A program made the position numbers and the translations under genes. This document shows positions 8,489-18,157 of a DNA stretch of 64,000 bases, piece by piece. The notes beneath the pieces were generated by a model, which worked only from the letters and a program-made list of their open reading frames with translations, had not been told where the DNA came from and searched no databases. Every line of letters begins with the position of its first letter. Position 1 is the first letter of the stretch. This DNA is from Methylocella silvestris BL2 (GTDB lineage Bacteria; Pseudomonadota; Alphaproteobacteria; Rhizobiales; Beijerinckiaceae), in contig NC_011666.1 of assembly GCF_000021745.1 (NCBI RefSeq), positions 2,507,001 to 2,571,000 on the forward strand, in the 5' to 3' direction.

Positions 8489-9715
8489 CTAAAGGCTGGA
8501 CGTGAACCGTCCCGTCTTCGCGGCGCCTTCAGACCAGGCCGCCCGCTCGGCGGCCGCAGGCGCCAGCGGCGTTTGGAGCATGCCGCCAGGAGCGACAGCG
8601 CAATCCTGCCCCGCGCCGAATGGAGCTGCAGCCAAGGGAGCCCTTACCGGCTGCGCCGCAGCAAGGGCCGAAGCATAGTCCTTGAGCGCGCCGCGGCCGA
8701 GGAGCCGGCGATAGGCGTCGACATAGTCGCGCGCCATCCGCTCAACCGTAAAGCGCTTCTCGAACTCTGCGCGCACGCCAGATCTGCTCAGCTTGGCGAC
8801 GGCTTCGACGGCGAGCACGGCTTCGTCGATCGACTCGACGATGACGCCGCTCACGCCATCGGTCACGACCTCCGGCACGGAACCGTTGCGCCAGGCGATG
8901 ACCGGCGTTCCCGCCGACATGGACTCGATCATGACAAGGCCAAAGGGTTCGGGCCAATCGATCGGAAACAACAGGGCCCGCGCATTGCCGAGAAATTCCG
9001 ATTTTTGGCTCTCGTTGACCTCGCCAATAAACTCGATCAGTGGATGATCCAGCATCGGCTCGATGGTCGTCTTGAAATATTTGCGATCGGCCTCGTCGAC
9101 CTTGGCCGCGATGCGCAGCTTCACCCCGGCGAGCTTGGCGATTTCGATCGCCCGATCGGGCCGCTTTTCCGGCGAGATGCGGCCGAGAAAGGCAAGATAG
9201 TCGCCGCCTTCCCGATTGAACGGACAGACCTGCTTTGGCAAACCATGATTGATGGTCGCGAGCCAGTTTGCGCTTTTTGGCATGGGACGGCGTTGCGACA
9301 GCGAGATCGAGACGAGCGGCATCTCGGGATAGGCTTCATAGAGCGGCAGGGCGTCCGGCAGATCGAGCCTTCCGTGCAGCGTCATCAGGCATTTGTCGGC
9401 AATGTCCTGAAACAGCGCGTTCGGAAGAAGATCGACATGAAAATGAATAACGTCGAACTCATGCGCGCGCTTGCGCACCGCGCGCAGCATTGCGAGCGTG
9501 CTGCCGATGTGGTCCTTTATGCCCGCAAGCCGCAGGCTACGCGGCGCGCATGGCGCGAATTCGGCGCTCGTTACGGATTCGGCGCTCGCGAATAAAGTGA
9601 CGTCATGTCCCTGCCGGACGAGTTCTTCACAAAGCCAGGATACGACGCGCTCGGTGCCCCCATATAGTTTCGGCGGCACAGCTTCAGCCAATGGAGCGAC
9701 CAGCGCGATACGCAT
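8489..9715 (-). CDS. Glycosyltransferase family 4 protein
   Basis: A 408-residue GT-B glycosyltransferase. The N-terminal half has the GGTERVVSWL loop of sugar-nucleotide-dependent GT4 enzymes. The C-terminal half shows FLGRISPEKRPDRAIEIAK and the E-x7-E nucleotide-sugar motif in PEPFGLVMIESMSAGTPVIA. The ATG at 9715 has AAGGA 7 bases upstream. Residues after about 365 form an Ala/Pro-rich tail not needed for the fold. It probably forms an operon with the debranching-type enzyme downstream. Donor and acceptor are unknown. Confidence 0.88.
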   Translation of the reverse strand: MRIALVAPLAEAVPPKLYGGTERVVSWLCEELVRQGHDVTLFASAESVTSAEFAPCAPRSLRLAGIKDHIGSTLAMLRAVRKRAHEFDVIHFHVDLLPNALFQDIADKCLMTLHGRLDLPDALPLYEAYPEMPLVSISLSQRRPMPKSANWLATINHGLPKQVCPFNREGGDYLAFLGRISPEKRPDRAIEIAKLAGVKLRIAAKVDEADRKYFKTTIEPMLDHPLIEFIGEVNESQKSEFLGNARALLFPIDWPEPFGLVMIESMSAGTPVIAWRNGSVPEVVTDGVSGVIVESIDEAVLAVEAVAKLSRSGVRAEFEKRFTVERMARDYVDAYRRLLGRGALKDYASALAAAQPVRAPLAAAPFGAGQDCAVAPGGMLQTPLAPAAAERAAWSEGAAKTGRFTSSL

Positions 9716-9999
9716 CGATTATCCTTTCCGTCAGGGATTGATCGTTCAATGCTGCAGTCGCGCATAAGTTCCAGCAGCTTTGCCGCGGCGCAGGGCGTTC
9801 TCCCCCAGAATGCGAACCGGGCGCAGCGTGACTTTTCTTGCCTTTAGCTTCGTAATTCTCGGCCTTTCGCGTTTTGAATTGGACGTGGAGAAGCGGTTGT
9901 CCTGTAGGCTTCCGCGACGTCGAATCGGCCCGATCCGTCGCGTCGGCTTTTCCGCTGCCGGACTTGGCGCGCCGATGGCAGATGACGCGACGCCAGGCC

Positions 10000-12807
10000 T
10001 CACGCGCGGGCGTAGGATTTCTCCTCGATAATGGCGGAATTGAACAACAGATTGATCTCTTTCTTCACATGAGCGCGCTTGTCGTTGCAGGTGTAGACAA
10101 GTCGCGCGAGAGAGACAAACTCCTCGTCGAATTTGTTCTTCGATTCGCACGAGCGCAATGCGTCTTCGACATCCCACAGAGATTCATTGGCCTTTCTTAA
10201 CTCCGCCTCAAGACGCGCGAGCGCAGGGTCCGACAGATCGTGCTCATCTCGAAGCTTGCGCAACAGGGCGAGTTCGAAGCGTATGTTGTGCAGCTTGGCC
10301 GGATCGTCGACGCGGCGCTCCTTGATCTCAAGAATTGTGATCTTGTCGATGAGTTCGCCAACGCCTGCCGGTATGGCGATGAGCGCCGGCGGGTCTTCAG
10401 GTTGGAGCGCGTGCGGTCCTGCCGCGACGCTCTGATCGCTGGAAGACAAATCGGGCGGCGGGATAGAATTGCCGACGCCGCGGACAAGCGCGCCGACCGC
10501 CGCAGCCATTTCATCGAAAACGGGCCGCCATTGATCGCGCTCCTTTTGGCGGAACAACCGCATCGTCGGATACCATGGCGAATCTAGACGATGCAGCAGC
10601 CATCGCCAGTCCGGCGCATGTTTCAGGGCGACGAACACAGGCCGTCCAAGCGCGCCGGCGAGATGGGCTATGGCGGTGTCCGACGTGATGACGAGATCCA
10701 GAGATTCCATCACGGCGGCGCAATCGATAAAGGCGTCCGGCCCTGCGTCATAATCGGGCCCCGGCCCTTCGATGCGCGCCGATCCCTGCGGCGTCTCGAT
10801 TTCCATCGGCCCTTCGCCCTTGACCAGGCCGATCAGGCGCGCGCCCTCGATCGCGGCGATCGGGCCGAGGCAGTCCAGGGAAAAGCCGCGCTTCAAATTG
10901 ATCGCGGAATTTCCGCGCCAGCATATGCCGATCCGAAATCCTTCGGGGCCGATGCGCTGCGACCACTGGGCGACAGCCTGGGGCTCCGCGAAAAGATAAG
11001 GCGTCTGCGCCGGAATCGTTTCGAGCTCCGCGCCGAATCCGCCTGGCAGACTGAGCAAGGCGGATGCAAAATCATACCGGTCTTGAGGGTCCAGGGAGTC
11101 GATCATCCGAACGCGGGAATCCAGGCTGCGCAGCAGCCTTTGCATGGTCCTGCGGCACAACAGGGTGACTTCAGCCCCGCGCTCCTCAAGCAAGGGAATG
11201 TAGCGGCAGAACTGGATGAGATCGCCAAGCCCCTGTTCATCGTAAACGAGAATTTTTTTGCCCGTCAGATCCTCGCCGGTCCACCGGGCCGCCGCGGGAA
11301 TGATGGGTCTCGGCGGCGCGTTGGATCGATCCCAACGACTTTCAAAGTCGCGAAAACCTTCTTTCAGCCTCCCCATCAGCAACAGCGCTCCGGCCCTGTT
11401 GTTGCGCGCATCTGGATAGTCTGGCTTGTAGTGTATGGCCTCGTTGAAACATGCAAGCGCTTCGTCGACATCCCCCTGTTCCTTCAGAGCGACGCCAAGG
11501 CTTGACAGCGCCTCCGGATAATGAGGGGAAAGCCGGAGCGCCTCATGGTAGGAGGCGACGGCGTCGGCGAGCCGGTCCATCTCCTGCAAGACGTTGCCGC
11601 GATTGAGCCAGGCCTCCGGCGCGGCCGGTCGGACGGACACGGCAAGGTCGAGCGAAACGAGCGCCTCCTCGAGCCGCCCAAGGCGGTGCAGCGCCGCGCC
11701 GCGCAAGCCCAACGCCTGCGGGTATTTTGGATCATGCCGCAACGCCTCGTCGCAATGGCGGATCGCTTCGTCGAGGCGGCCCCATTGCAGGCAGATATTG
11801 GCGCGGTTGGTCAGCGCCGGCAGGAACGCGGGCCTGATTTTCAGCGCCGCGGCATAGGCCATATAGGCGTCCTCGAGCCGGCCGAGTTCATGCAACAGAT
11901 TGCCGCGATTGCAGATCGCCTCGCAGTAGCGGGGGTCGAGCACGAGAGCCGCGTCATAAGCGGCAAGGGCGGCCGACCGCCGGCCCAGCGCCTGCAAAGC
12001 AATGCCCTTGTTGTAGAGCGCCTGCGGATAACCCCCAGGCCGGCGCGCTGCGCGGTCGTAGCAGACGATCGCTTCATCGAGCCGTCCGAGTTTTTGCAAC
12101 ACATTGCCGCGATTGAGCTCGGTCTCGGGATCGGGCGGCCCGGATTGCGCCGCCGCCTCATAGGCGGCGAGCGCGTCTTCGTTGCGGCCGAGCTTTTGCA
12201 GCACCGAGCCCTTGTTGAAGAGGGCTCCGCCATTGTTGGGGCGCAGCGCGATGATCGCTTCGAAACAGGACAGCGCCTCAGTAAGACGGCCAAATCGTTC
12301 GAGCAGAGCGCCGCGATTGGTCAACGCCTCGCAATGCTTGGGCTGCGCCCGCAAAGCGCCTTCATAGGAGACGAGCGCTTCGTTCATGCGGCCAAGACTC
12401 TGTAAAATGACGCCGATGCTGAACAGCGCGTCGGCGTCGTTCGGGCGCAGTTTCAGGATGTCCTCAAAAGCCTCGAGCGCATCCTCGGGCTGGCCGAGTC
12501 TTTGCAGCACGATGGCGCGCGCGCTGAGCACCTCGAAATAATCGGGCTTCAAGGCGAGCGCGCGCTCGAACCAGATCAGCGCCTCGCGCAGATCCCCGGC
12601 GTTGAAGCAAATCAGCCCGAAGACATAACAGGCGAGATCGCTCCGCGCCGCCCGCTGGGCGTGTCCGCCGAGCTCCGCCAGCGCCTCGTCCGGTTGGCCG
12701 GAATTCAGAAAGGCGAACGCCCGCGTAATCGCGACCTGCAGCAGCGCTTTGTCGCGACTATGGCCTTGACCCGAAACAGCCGCGCTTTCATATTTTGGCA
12801 CGCTCAT
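10000..12807 (-). CDS. TPR protein fused to GT-B glycosyltransferase-like domain and DUF6165
   Basis: I chose the ATG at 12807 (935 residues); an in-frame ATG at 12978 adds 57 basic, low-complexity residues. Residues about 28-487 hold roughly 13 tetratricopeptide repeats of the form ALxxxGxxLxxLGRxxEALxxYxxAL. Residues about 516-780 resemble the GT9/GT41-like domain often attached to TPRs (GKKILVYDEQGLGD at its start, SDTAIAHLAGALGRPVFV near its end). The last about 130 residues match DUF6165 (IPAGVGELIDKITILEIK; KFDEEFVSLARLVY). Such TPR-transferases are linked to protein or surface-polysaccharide glycosylation. DUF6165 is usually a separate small protein next to such genes, so the triple fusion is notable. 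The function is inferred and the donor is unknown. Confidence 0.82.
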   Translation of the reverse strand: MSVPKYESAAVSGQGHSRDKALLQVAITRAFAFLNSGQPDEALAELGGHAQRAARSDLACYVFGLICFNAGDLREALIWFERALALKPDYFEVLSARAIVLQRLGQPEDALEAFEDILKLRPNDADALFSIGVILQSLGRMNEALVSYEGALRAQPKHCEALTNRGALLERFGRLTEALSCFEAIIALRPNNGGALFNKGSVLQKLGRNEDALAAYEAAAQSGPPDPETELNRGNVLQKLGRLDEAIVCYDRAARRPGGYPQALYNKGIALQALGRRSAALAAYDAALVLDPRYCEAICNRGNLLHELGRLEDAYMAYAAALKIRPAFLPALTNRANICLQWGRLDEAIRHCDEALRHDPKYPQALGLRGAALHRLGRLEEALVSLDLAVSVRPAAPEAWLNRGNVLQEMDRLADAVASYHEALRLSPHYPEALSSLGVALKEQGDVDEALACFNEAIHYKPDYPDARNNRAGALLLMGRLKEGFRDFESRWDRSNAPPRPIIPAAARWTGEDLTGKKILVYDEQGLGDLIQFCRYIPLLEERGAEVTLLCRRTMQRLLRSLDSRVRMIDSLDPQDRYDFASALLSLPGGFGAELETIPAQTPYLFAEPQAVAQWSQRIGPEGFRIGICWRGNSAINLKRGFSLDCLGPIAAIEGARLIGLVKGEGPMEIETPQGSARIEGPGPDYDAGPDAFIDCAAVMESLDLVITSDTAIAHLAGALGRPVFVALKHAPDWRWLLHRLDSPWYPTMRLFRQKERDQWRPVFDEMAAAVGALVRGVGNSIPPPDLSSSDQSVAAGPHALQPEDPPALIAIPAGVGELIDKITILEIKERRVDDPAKLHNIRFELALLRKLRDEHDLSDPALARLEAELRKANESLWDVEDALRSCESKNKFDEEFVSLARLVYTCNDKRAHVKKEINLLFNSAIIEEKSYARA

Positions 12808-13106
12808 GCATATCTCGCGAACAGCGCCGAGCCGTGCGCGCCGGCCGAGGCGAATTGAAAAGAGCTCGAGTGGGCGACTCGCGTCGAGAAGCGCCGCCCG
12901 CGGCGACCGCGGGTCGAGGGTTGGTTTGCACGGTTGTATGCGCTCGCGGCTTTCCCTCAGCGGACTGCCCGAGGCCATTCAAGGGCCGCAAGCTTTCGCC
13001 AGCCTGACGACTCGCCCCACATGAGATTTCACGCCGGATTTTAGGGAACCAATCAAGCGTTGCCGGATTTACTTCGGAGAGTCCTTGCGTTTGATGGCGG
13101 AGCGCC

Positions 13107-13472
13107 TTGAAAATCGACAGTGAATTCCGCGTTCTTGTTGTTGAGGACGAAGCCTTGATCAGCATGTTGATCGAGGACATGCTCGCCGATATCGGCTGCA
13201 ACTATGTTGAGGTCGCGCCCTCGGTGGAAGCGGCGCTCGATGCGCTCACGCGCACAAAGCCCGATTTTGCGATGCTGGACATCAATCTGAATGGCAAACG
13301 GAGCTTTCCGATTGCCGACGTGCTGATTTCGCGCGCGATCCCCTTCATCTTCCTTTCGGGCTACGGCCCGCGCGGGCTCGATCAATGCTATGCGGGGACA
13401 AAAGTGCTGCAAAAGCCTTTTCAGCTTGGCGACCTTGAAAGCTGTCTCGAAGACGCGCTTGCGCCCGGCTGA
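13107..13472 (+). CDS. Single-domain response regulator (CheY-like)
   Basis: A 121-residue stand-alone receiver domain. The acidic pocket is VVEDEA (residues 11-16), the phosphoacceptor Asp is in FAMLDINLNG, the conserved Ser is in FIFLSGYG and the Lys in VLQKPF. The start is TTG, preceded by GGCGGAG. There is no output domain and no kinase gene alongside, so its partner is not encoded here. It is divergent from the TPR-glycosyltransferase gene. Confidence 0.88.
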   Translation: MKIDSEFRVLVVEDEALISMLIEDMLADIGCNYVEVAPSVEAALDALTRTKPDFAMLDINLNGKRSFPIADVLISRAIPFIFLSGYGPRGLDQCYAGTKVLQKPFQLGDLESCLEDALAPG

Positions 13473-13566
13473 CGCATCAACACGCCCGCGCTGACGACGC
13501 CGCGTCCAGATCAGAGGCTGCATCGCGGCGCTTGCATCGGCGCGGCCCCGCGGCCATTGTCCTGAG

Positions 13567-14661
13567 ATGGCCACGCCTCTCGACCACTCCCTCGATCGGG
13601 TGCGCTCCCGAGGCCTCACCAGCCTCAACGAGCGGTCCCGAGAAATCTTCCGGCAAATCGTCGATTCCTATCTTGCCTATGGCGAGGCGGTCGGCTCGCG
13701 CCAGGTGTCGAAGCTGCTGCCGACGCCGTTGTCTCCGGCGTCCGTTCGCAACGTCATGCAGGACCTCGAAGAAATCGGGCTGATTTACGCGCCCCATACC
13801 AGCGCGGGACGACTGCCGACCGAGCTTGGTCTGCGCTTTTTCGTCGACGCCATGCTGGAGCTCGGCGACGTCGGCCCCGGCGAGCGGGAGCAGATCGAGG
13901 CGCAGGTCAAGGCCGCCGCCTATGAGCAGCCGCTCGAAGGCGTTCTTGGCGACGCGATGAGCCTGCTCTCCGGGCTGACGCGCGGCGCCGGCGTCGTGGT
14001 CACCATGAAGGAAGACGCGCGGCTGAAACATATCGAATTCGTGCGGCTCGAGCCCGAACGCGCGCTGGCCGTCCTCGTCGCCGACGATGGATCGATCGAA
14101 AACCGCATTCTGCATATCCCGCCGCTGCTGCCGCCTTCCGCTTTGGTCGAGGCGGCGAATTTCCTCAACGCGCGAATTCGTGGCCGCACCCTCGCCGAGG
14201 TCCGGCGCGAGATCGAAGCCTCGCAGACCGCAGCCGAGCGTGAGCTTGGCGAGCTGACCGCCCGGCTGGTCGACGCCGGCCTTGCGAGCTGGGCCGACAG
14301 CGCGGGCAGCGGCCCGCAGCTGATCGTCAGGGGTCAGGCCAATCTGCTGCAGGACCTCACCGCGATCGAAGATCTCGAACGTATCCGCCTGCTGTTCGCC
14401 GATCTCGAGACCAAAAAGGACGTGATCGACCTTTTGAGCCGGGCGGACAGCGGCGAGGGGGTGCGCATCTTCATCGGCTCGGAAAACAAGCTGTTCTCGC
14501 TCTCCGGCTCGTCCATGATCGCCGCGCCCTTCCACGACGAGCATCAGCGCATCGTCGGCGTGCTCGGGGTGATCGGGCCGACGCGGCTGAATTACGCGCG
14601 CATCGTGCCGATGGTCGATTACACCTCGAAGGTGGTGTCGCGGATGCTGCAAAATCGCTGA
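13567..14661 (+). CDS. hrcA: Heat-inducible transcription repressor HrcA
   Basis: A 364-residue protein of normal HrcA length. The N-terminal winged helix is seen at [20 protein letters not shown] and [12 protein letters not shown], with the family mark [22 protein letters not shown]-like middle and the C-terminal [22 protein letters not shown] follow. HrcA represses groESL/dnaK-type heat-shock operons by binding CIRCE inverted repeats. No CIRCE element is visible near this gene. In many relatives hrcA is followed by grpE; here it is followed by a convergent ohrR-like gene, so the usual partner is missing locally. Confidence 0.95.
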   Translation: MATPLDHSLDRVRSRGLTSLNERSREIFRQIVDSYLAYGEAVGSRQVSKLLPTPLSPASVRNVMQDLEEIGLIYAPHTSAGRLPTELGLRFFVDAMLELGDVGPGEREQIEAQVKAAAYEQPLEGVLGDAMSLLSGLTRGAGVVVTMKEDARLKHIEFVRLEPERALAVLVADDGSIENRILHIPPLLPPSALVEAANFLNARIRGRTLAEVRREIEASQTAAERELGELTARLVDAGLASWADSAGSGPQLIVRGQANLLQDLTAIEDLERIRLLFADLETKKDVIDLLSRADSGEGVRIFIGSENKLFSLSGSSMIAAPFHDEHQRIVGVLGVIGPTRLNYARIVPMVDYTSKVVSRMLQNR

Positions 14662-14685
14662 CGCGGCAAGCTGTTGCTCCGACCT

Positions 14686-15174
14686 TCAGCCCGGATCGAG
14701 CCGCGAACCGGCCTTCGGCGGCTTGTCCGGCTTTTCGCGCTTGCCGAGCAGCGCGTTGCGGATCCGCCGCAACTCCTTGCGCACGGCCTTCAAATCCTCC
14801 GGCGACCGGCCCATCGCCCGGGCGATCTCGCCGGGAATGGTTTTGGCCGAGGCGCGCATGTCGCCGCCCTTTTGCGTCAGGCTGACGCGCACCTGACGCT
14901 CATCCTTCGGATCGCGCGCGCGGGCGAGCAAGCCAGAGGCCTCAAGCCGCTTCAGGAGCGGAGTCAGGGTGCCGGAATCGAGATAGACGCGCTCGCCAAT
15001 GGCCTTGACCGTAATGTCGTCGGCCTCCCACAACACAAGCATCACCAGATATTGCGGGTAGGTAAGGCCGAGCGGCTCCAACAGCGGCGCATAGACCTTG
15101 TTCACCGCATGCAGGGTCGAATAGAGGGCGAAGCAGACCTGCTGGTCCACGCGCGGCAGTTCGTCATCGGCCAT
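14686..15174 (-). CDS. ohrR: MarR family regulator, OhrR-like
   Basis: 162 residues from the ATG at 15174, which has AAGGGGG about 9 bases upstream; an in-frame ATG at 15213 is possible. The N-terminal VDQQVCFALYS places Cys14 where OhrR proteins carry the peroxide-sensing Cys. The winged helix follows, with TVKAIGERVYLDSGTLTPLL and a wing of DERQVRVSLTQKG. OhrR represses the organic hydroperoxide reductase gene ohr and its own gene. No ohr is next to it. An OhrR-like operator lies just upstream of the gene. The C-terminal tail is Lys/Pro-rich and longer than usual. Confidence 0.85.
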   Translation of the reverse strand: MADDELPRVDQQVCFALYSTLHAVNKVYAPLLEPLGLTYPQYLVMLVLWEADDITVKAIGERVYLDSGTLTPLLKRLEASGLLARARDPKDERQVRVSLTQKGGDMRASAKTIPGEIARAMGRSPEDLKAVRKELRRIRNALLGKREKPDKPPKAGSRLDPG

Positions 15175-15216
15175 TGCGAGCGCCCCCTTCGCCGCCCTTC
15201 CGGGCAGCGTCATCTA

Positions 15217-15231
15217 TACGATTGATTTGCA
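15217..15231. promoter_or_regulatory. OhrR-box-like operator
   Basis: TACGATTGATTTGCA matches 11 of the 14 defined positions of the known OhrR operator TACAATTNAATTGTA. It lies 42 bases upstream of the preferred ohrR start (15174), where self-repression would act. It is an imperfect dyad, so the call is a candidate only. Confidence 0.45.
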
Positions 15232-15296
15232 GGCAATGAAACGGCGATCCGCATAAGGGCGCAAACAAGGACGGCCCTGTCCAGATCAACGCAAGC

Positions 15297-18074
15297 TTAC
15301 GCCTCGCCGGCGCGCAAACGTTTCAGGCGATAGAGCTCCTCCAGCGCGGCCCGCGGCGAGAGCTCGTCCGGGTTCACCGCGTCGAGCGCAGCTCCAAGGG
15401 CGTCGGCGGACCCGCCGCCATGGGCGATCTCAGCCGGCTCCGGGGCCTTGACGTAAGACGCGGAAAACAGCGGCAGATCGGCGACGAGCCGGTCGCGGCT
15501 GCTCATGCGCTCCGCCGCCTCGAATTCGGACAGGAGCAGCCTTGCCCGCGCGACCACCTGCGCCGGCAGCCCGGCCAGCTTCGCCACCTGCACGCCATAG
15601 GATTGGTCGGCGGCGCCAGCGATGATCTCGTGCAGAAATATGACATCGCCCTTCCACTCGCTGACGCGCACGGTCAGATTGTCGATCCGCGCCAGCCGTT
15701 TGCCAAGCTGGGTCAGCTCGTGGAAATGGGTGGCGAACAGCGCCCGGCTGCGATTGACCTCATGCAGATGCTCCATCACCGCCCAGGCGATCGAGAGGCC
15801 GTCGAAGGTCGCCGTGCCGCGGCCAATCTCGTCGAGAATGACCAGCGATCGGGCTCTGGCGGAATTGAGGATCGCCGCTGTCTCGACCATCTCGACCATG
15901 AAGGTCGAGCGCCCGCGCGCGAGATCGTCCGACGCGCCGACGCGCGAAAACAGCCGGTCGACGACGCCGATATGGGCGCGCCGCGCGGGCACGAAGGAGC
16001 CGATCTGCGCCAGCACGGCGATCAGCGCGTTCTGGCGCAGATAGGTCGATTTGCCGGCCATATTCGGCCCGGTGACGACGGCGATGCGGCCGCCCTCCTC
16101 CGCGAGCCCGGACAGATCGCAATCATTGGCGACGAAGGGCGCGCCGCCGCGGCGCAGCGCCGCCTCAACCACCGGATGGCGGCCGCCTTCGATGTGAAAT
16201 TTCAGCGAGCCGTCGACCTCCGGCCGGGTCCAGCCGCAATCCGCGGCGAGTTCCGCCAGGCCCGCCGCCGCGTCGATGCAGGCGAGCGCCGCTGCGGCGC
16301 GCTTGATCGCCTCGCCCTGCGCCAGCAGGGTCGCTGCGAGCTCATCGAAAATCGACAGTTCCCGGACAAGCGCCTGATCGGCGGCCGTTGAGATTTTCAC
16401 GTCGAGCTCGGAGAGCTCCGGCGTCGAGAAGCGCATTGCGCCAGCCATCGTTTGACGATGGATGAACATGGCGTCAAACGGCGGCTTCAGCAGTTTCTCG
16501 CCCTGCGCCTGCGGCGCTTCCAGATAGAACCCGAGAAAATTATTATGCTTCAGCTTGAGCTGGCGCATGTCGGCGAGGTCGCAATAGCGCGCCTGCAGAG
16601 CCGCGACGACCTTGCGCGTATCGTCGCGCAGCGCCCGCAACTCGTCGAGGCCGGCGTCGAAATCTGGGGCGACGAAGCCGCCGTCGCGCCGGTTGAGCGG
16701 CAGGGCGTCGGCGAGCGCCGATTGAAGCTTCTGCGGGACCAGCGGATCGAGCGCGCCAGCCGCCGCGCATGCCTGCGCAAGTTCGCCGGGAAGATTTTCC
16801 GCGGCGCGGAGCGTCTCCACGAGCGCGCGGGCGGCGAAGAATCCGTCGCGCAGGGCGGCGAGATCGCGCGGACCGCCGCGCTCGAGCGCAAGCCGCGCGA
16901 TTGCGCGCATGAGATCGGGCGCGGCTTTCAGCGCCCGCCGCGCCGCCTCGCGCAGCGCCGGCTCGTCGAAGAAGAAGGCGACCGCCTCCTGGCGCCGCGT
17001 GATCTCGTCCGGATCGGTCAAGGGTGCCGCCAACCGCTCGGCCAGCAGCCGGCCGCCGGCGGCGGTCACGCTGCGGTCGATCGCGCCGATCAGCGATCCT
17101 TCACGCGCGCCGCCCAGCGTCCGGGTCAGCTCCAGATTGGCCCGCGTCGCGGCGTCGATCGACATATGCGCCTCACGCGCGACCCGCGTCGGCAGACTCA
17201 AGGCCGGGCGCGCAGAGAATTGCGTGCGATCGACGTAAAATAGCGCCGCCGCCGCCGCCGCGATTTCCGCAGGCGACAGCGCGCCAAGCCCATCGAGCGT
17301 CGCGAGGCCGAAGAAATCGCAAATGCGCCGTTCGGCTGCCGGGCCCTCGGCGGCGAGGCGCCCGAGCGGCGTCAGCGGCGCCCGCGCTTCGCGGGCGAGG
17401 CGGACGAACAGGGGCTGATCCATCAGCCCCTCGGGAATGACGATCTCGGCAGGCTCGATGCGCGCGATCTCGGTCTCGATCTGGGCCTCGGGCGCTTCGC
17501 TGAGAAGAAATTCGCCGGTCGAAATATCGAGCGCGGCGAGGCCGTAAGACCATTGCCCGTCAGCCTGGCGCGCGCGCGCGATCGCGAGCAGCCTGTTGGC
17601 TCTGGCGGGATCGAGCAGGGTCTCCTCGGTAATCGTGCCGGGGGTGACGAGCCGGCGCACCTCGCGCCGCACTACCGATTTCGCGCCGCGCTTTTTCGCC
17701 TCGGCTGGATCTTCGATCTGTTCGCAGACGGAAACGCGATGGCCGAGCGAGATCAGCCGGTGCAGATATTCCTGCGCGCGCTCGACGGGCACGCCGCACA
17801 TCGGAATGTCTTCGCCCTGATATTTGCCGCGCCGCGTGAGCACGATGCCGAGCGCCTTGGCGGCGATCTCCGCGTCCTCGAAGAAGAGTTCGTAGAAATC
17901 GCCCATGCGGTAGAACAGGAGCGAGCCGGGATGGGCCGCCTTGATCGCGATGAACTGCGCCATCATCGGCGAGATTTTGGCGGGACCGTCCTGCGGCTCA
18001 CTGGGGCGTCGGGCCGCGCTCTCGGGCGCCGCCGCCTGCGCGCGCGATTTTCTTGCTTCGGGTTCGATGGACAT
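15297..18074 (-). CDS. mutS: DNA mismatch repair protein MutS
   Basis: A 925-residue MutS, which recognises base mismatches and small loops and recruits MutL. Domain I contains the mismatch-contacting Phe-x-Glu in the segment [17 protein letters not shown]. The C-terminal ATPase has the Walker [14 protein letters not shown], then [14 protein letters not shown], Walker [12 protein letters not shown] and the [10 protein letters not shown] segment. The N-terminus has about 35 Ala/Ser-rich residues before domain I. It lies 83 bases downstream of kup in the same direction. Confidence 0.97.
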   Translation of the reverse strand: MSIEPEARKSRAQAAAPESAARRPSEPQDGPAKISPMMAQFIAIKAAHPGSLLFYRMGDFYELFFEDAEIAAKALGIVLTRRGKYQGEDIPMCGVPVERAQEYLHRLISLGHRVSVCEQIEDPAEAKKRGAKSVVRREVRRLVTPGTITEETLLDPARANRLLAIARARQADGQWSYGLAALDISTGEFLLSEAPEAQIETEIARIEPAEIVIPEGLMDQPLFVRLAREARAPLTPLGRLAAEGPAAERRICDFFGLATLDGLGALSPAEIAAAAAALFYVDRTQFSARPALSLPTRVAREAHMSIDAATRANLELTRTLGGAREGSLIGAIDRSVTAAGGRLLAERLAAPLTDPDEITRRQEAVAFFFDEPALREAARRALKAAPDLMRAIARLALERGGPRDLAALRDGFFAARALVETLRAAENLPGELAQACAAAGALDPLVPQKLQSALADALPLNRRDGGFVAPDFDAGLDELRALRDDTRKVVAALQARYCDLADMRQLKLKHNNFLGFYLEAPQAQGEKLLKPPFDAMFIHRQTMAGAMRFSTPELSELDVKISTAADQALVRELSIFDELAATLLAQGEAIKRAAAALACIDAAAGLAELAADCGWTRPEVDGSLKFHIEGGRHPVVEAALRRGGAPFVANDCDLSGLAEEGGRIAVVTGPNMAGKSTYLRQNALIAVLAQIGSFVPARRAHIGVVDRLFSRVGASDDLARGRSTFMVEMVETAAILNSARARSLVILDEIGRGTATFDGLSIAWAVMEHLHEVNRSRALFATHFHELTQLGKRLARIDNLTVRVSEWKGDVIFLHEIIAGAADQSYGVQVAKLAGLPAQVVARARLLLSEFEAAERMSSRDRLVADLPLFSASYVKAPEPAEIAHGGGSADALGAALDAVNPDELSPRAALEELYRLKRLRAGEA

Positions 18075-18157
18075 CGCGCCAAGCTAGCAAAGCCGGCGCT
18101 GGAGCGCATCGCCCGCGCGGAGGCTGTCCAGAGGGATTTTCGACGGGAGCGACGACG

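Noticed and set aside
10080-12720. Regular about 102-base periodicity that might suggest a DNA repeat array
   Set aside because: It is the coding pattern of tetratricopeptide repeats; the bases themselves diverge and no CRISPR-like spacers exist.
13473-13566. Search for a CIRCE element before hrcA
   Set aside because: No TTAGCACTC-N9-GAGTGCTAA-like repeat is present.
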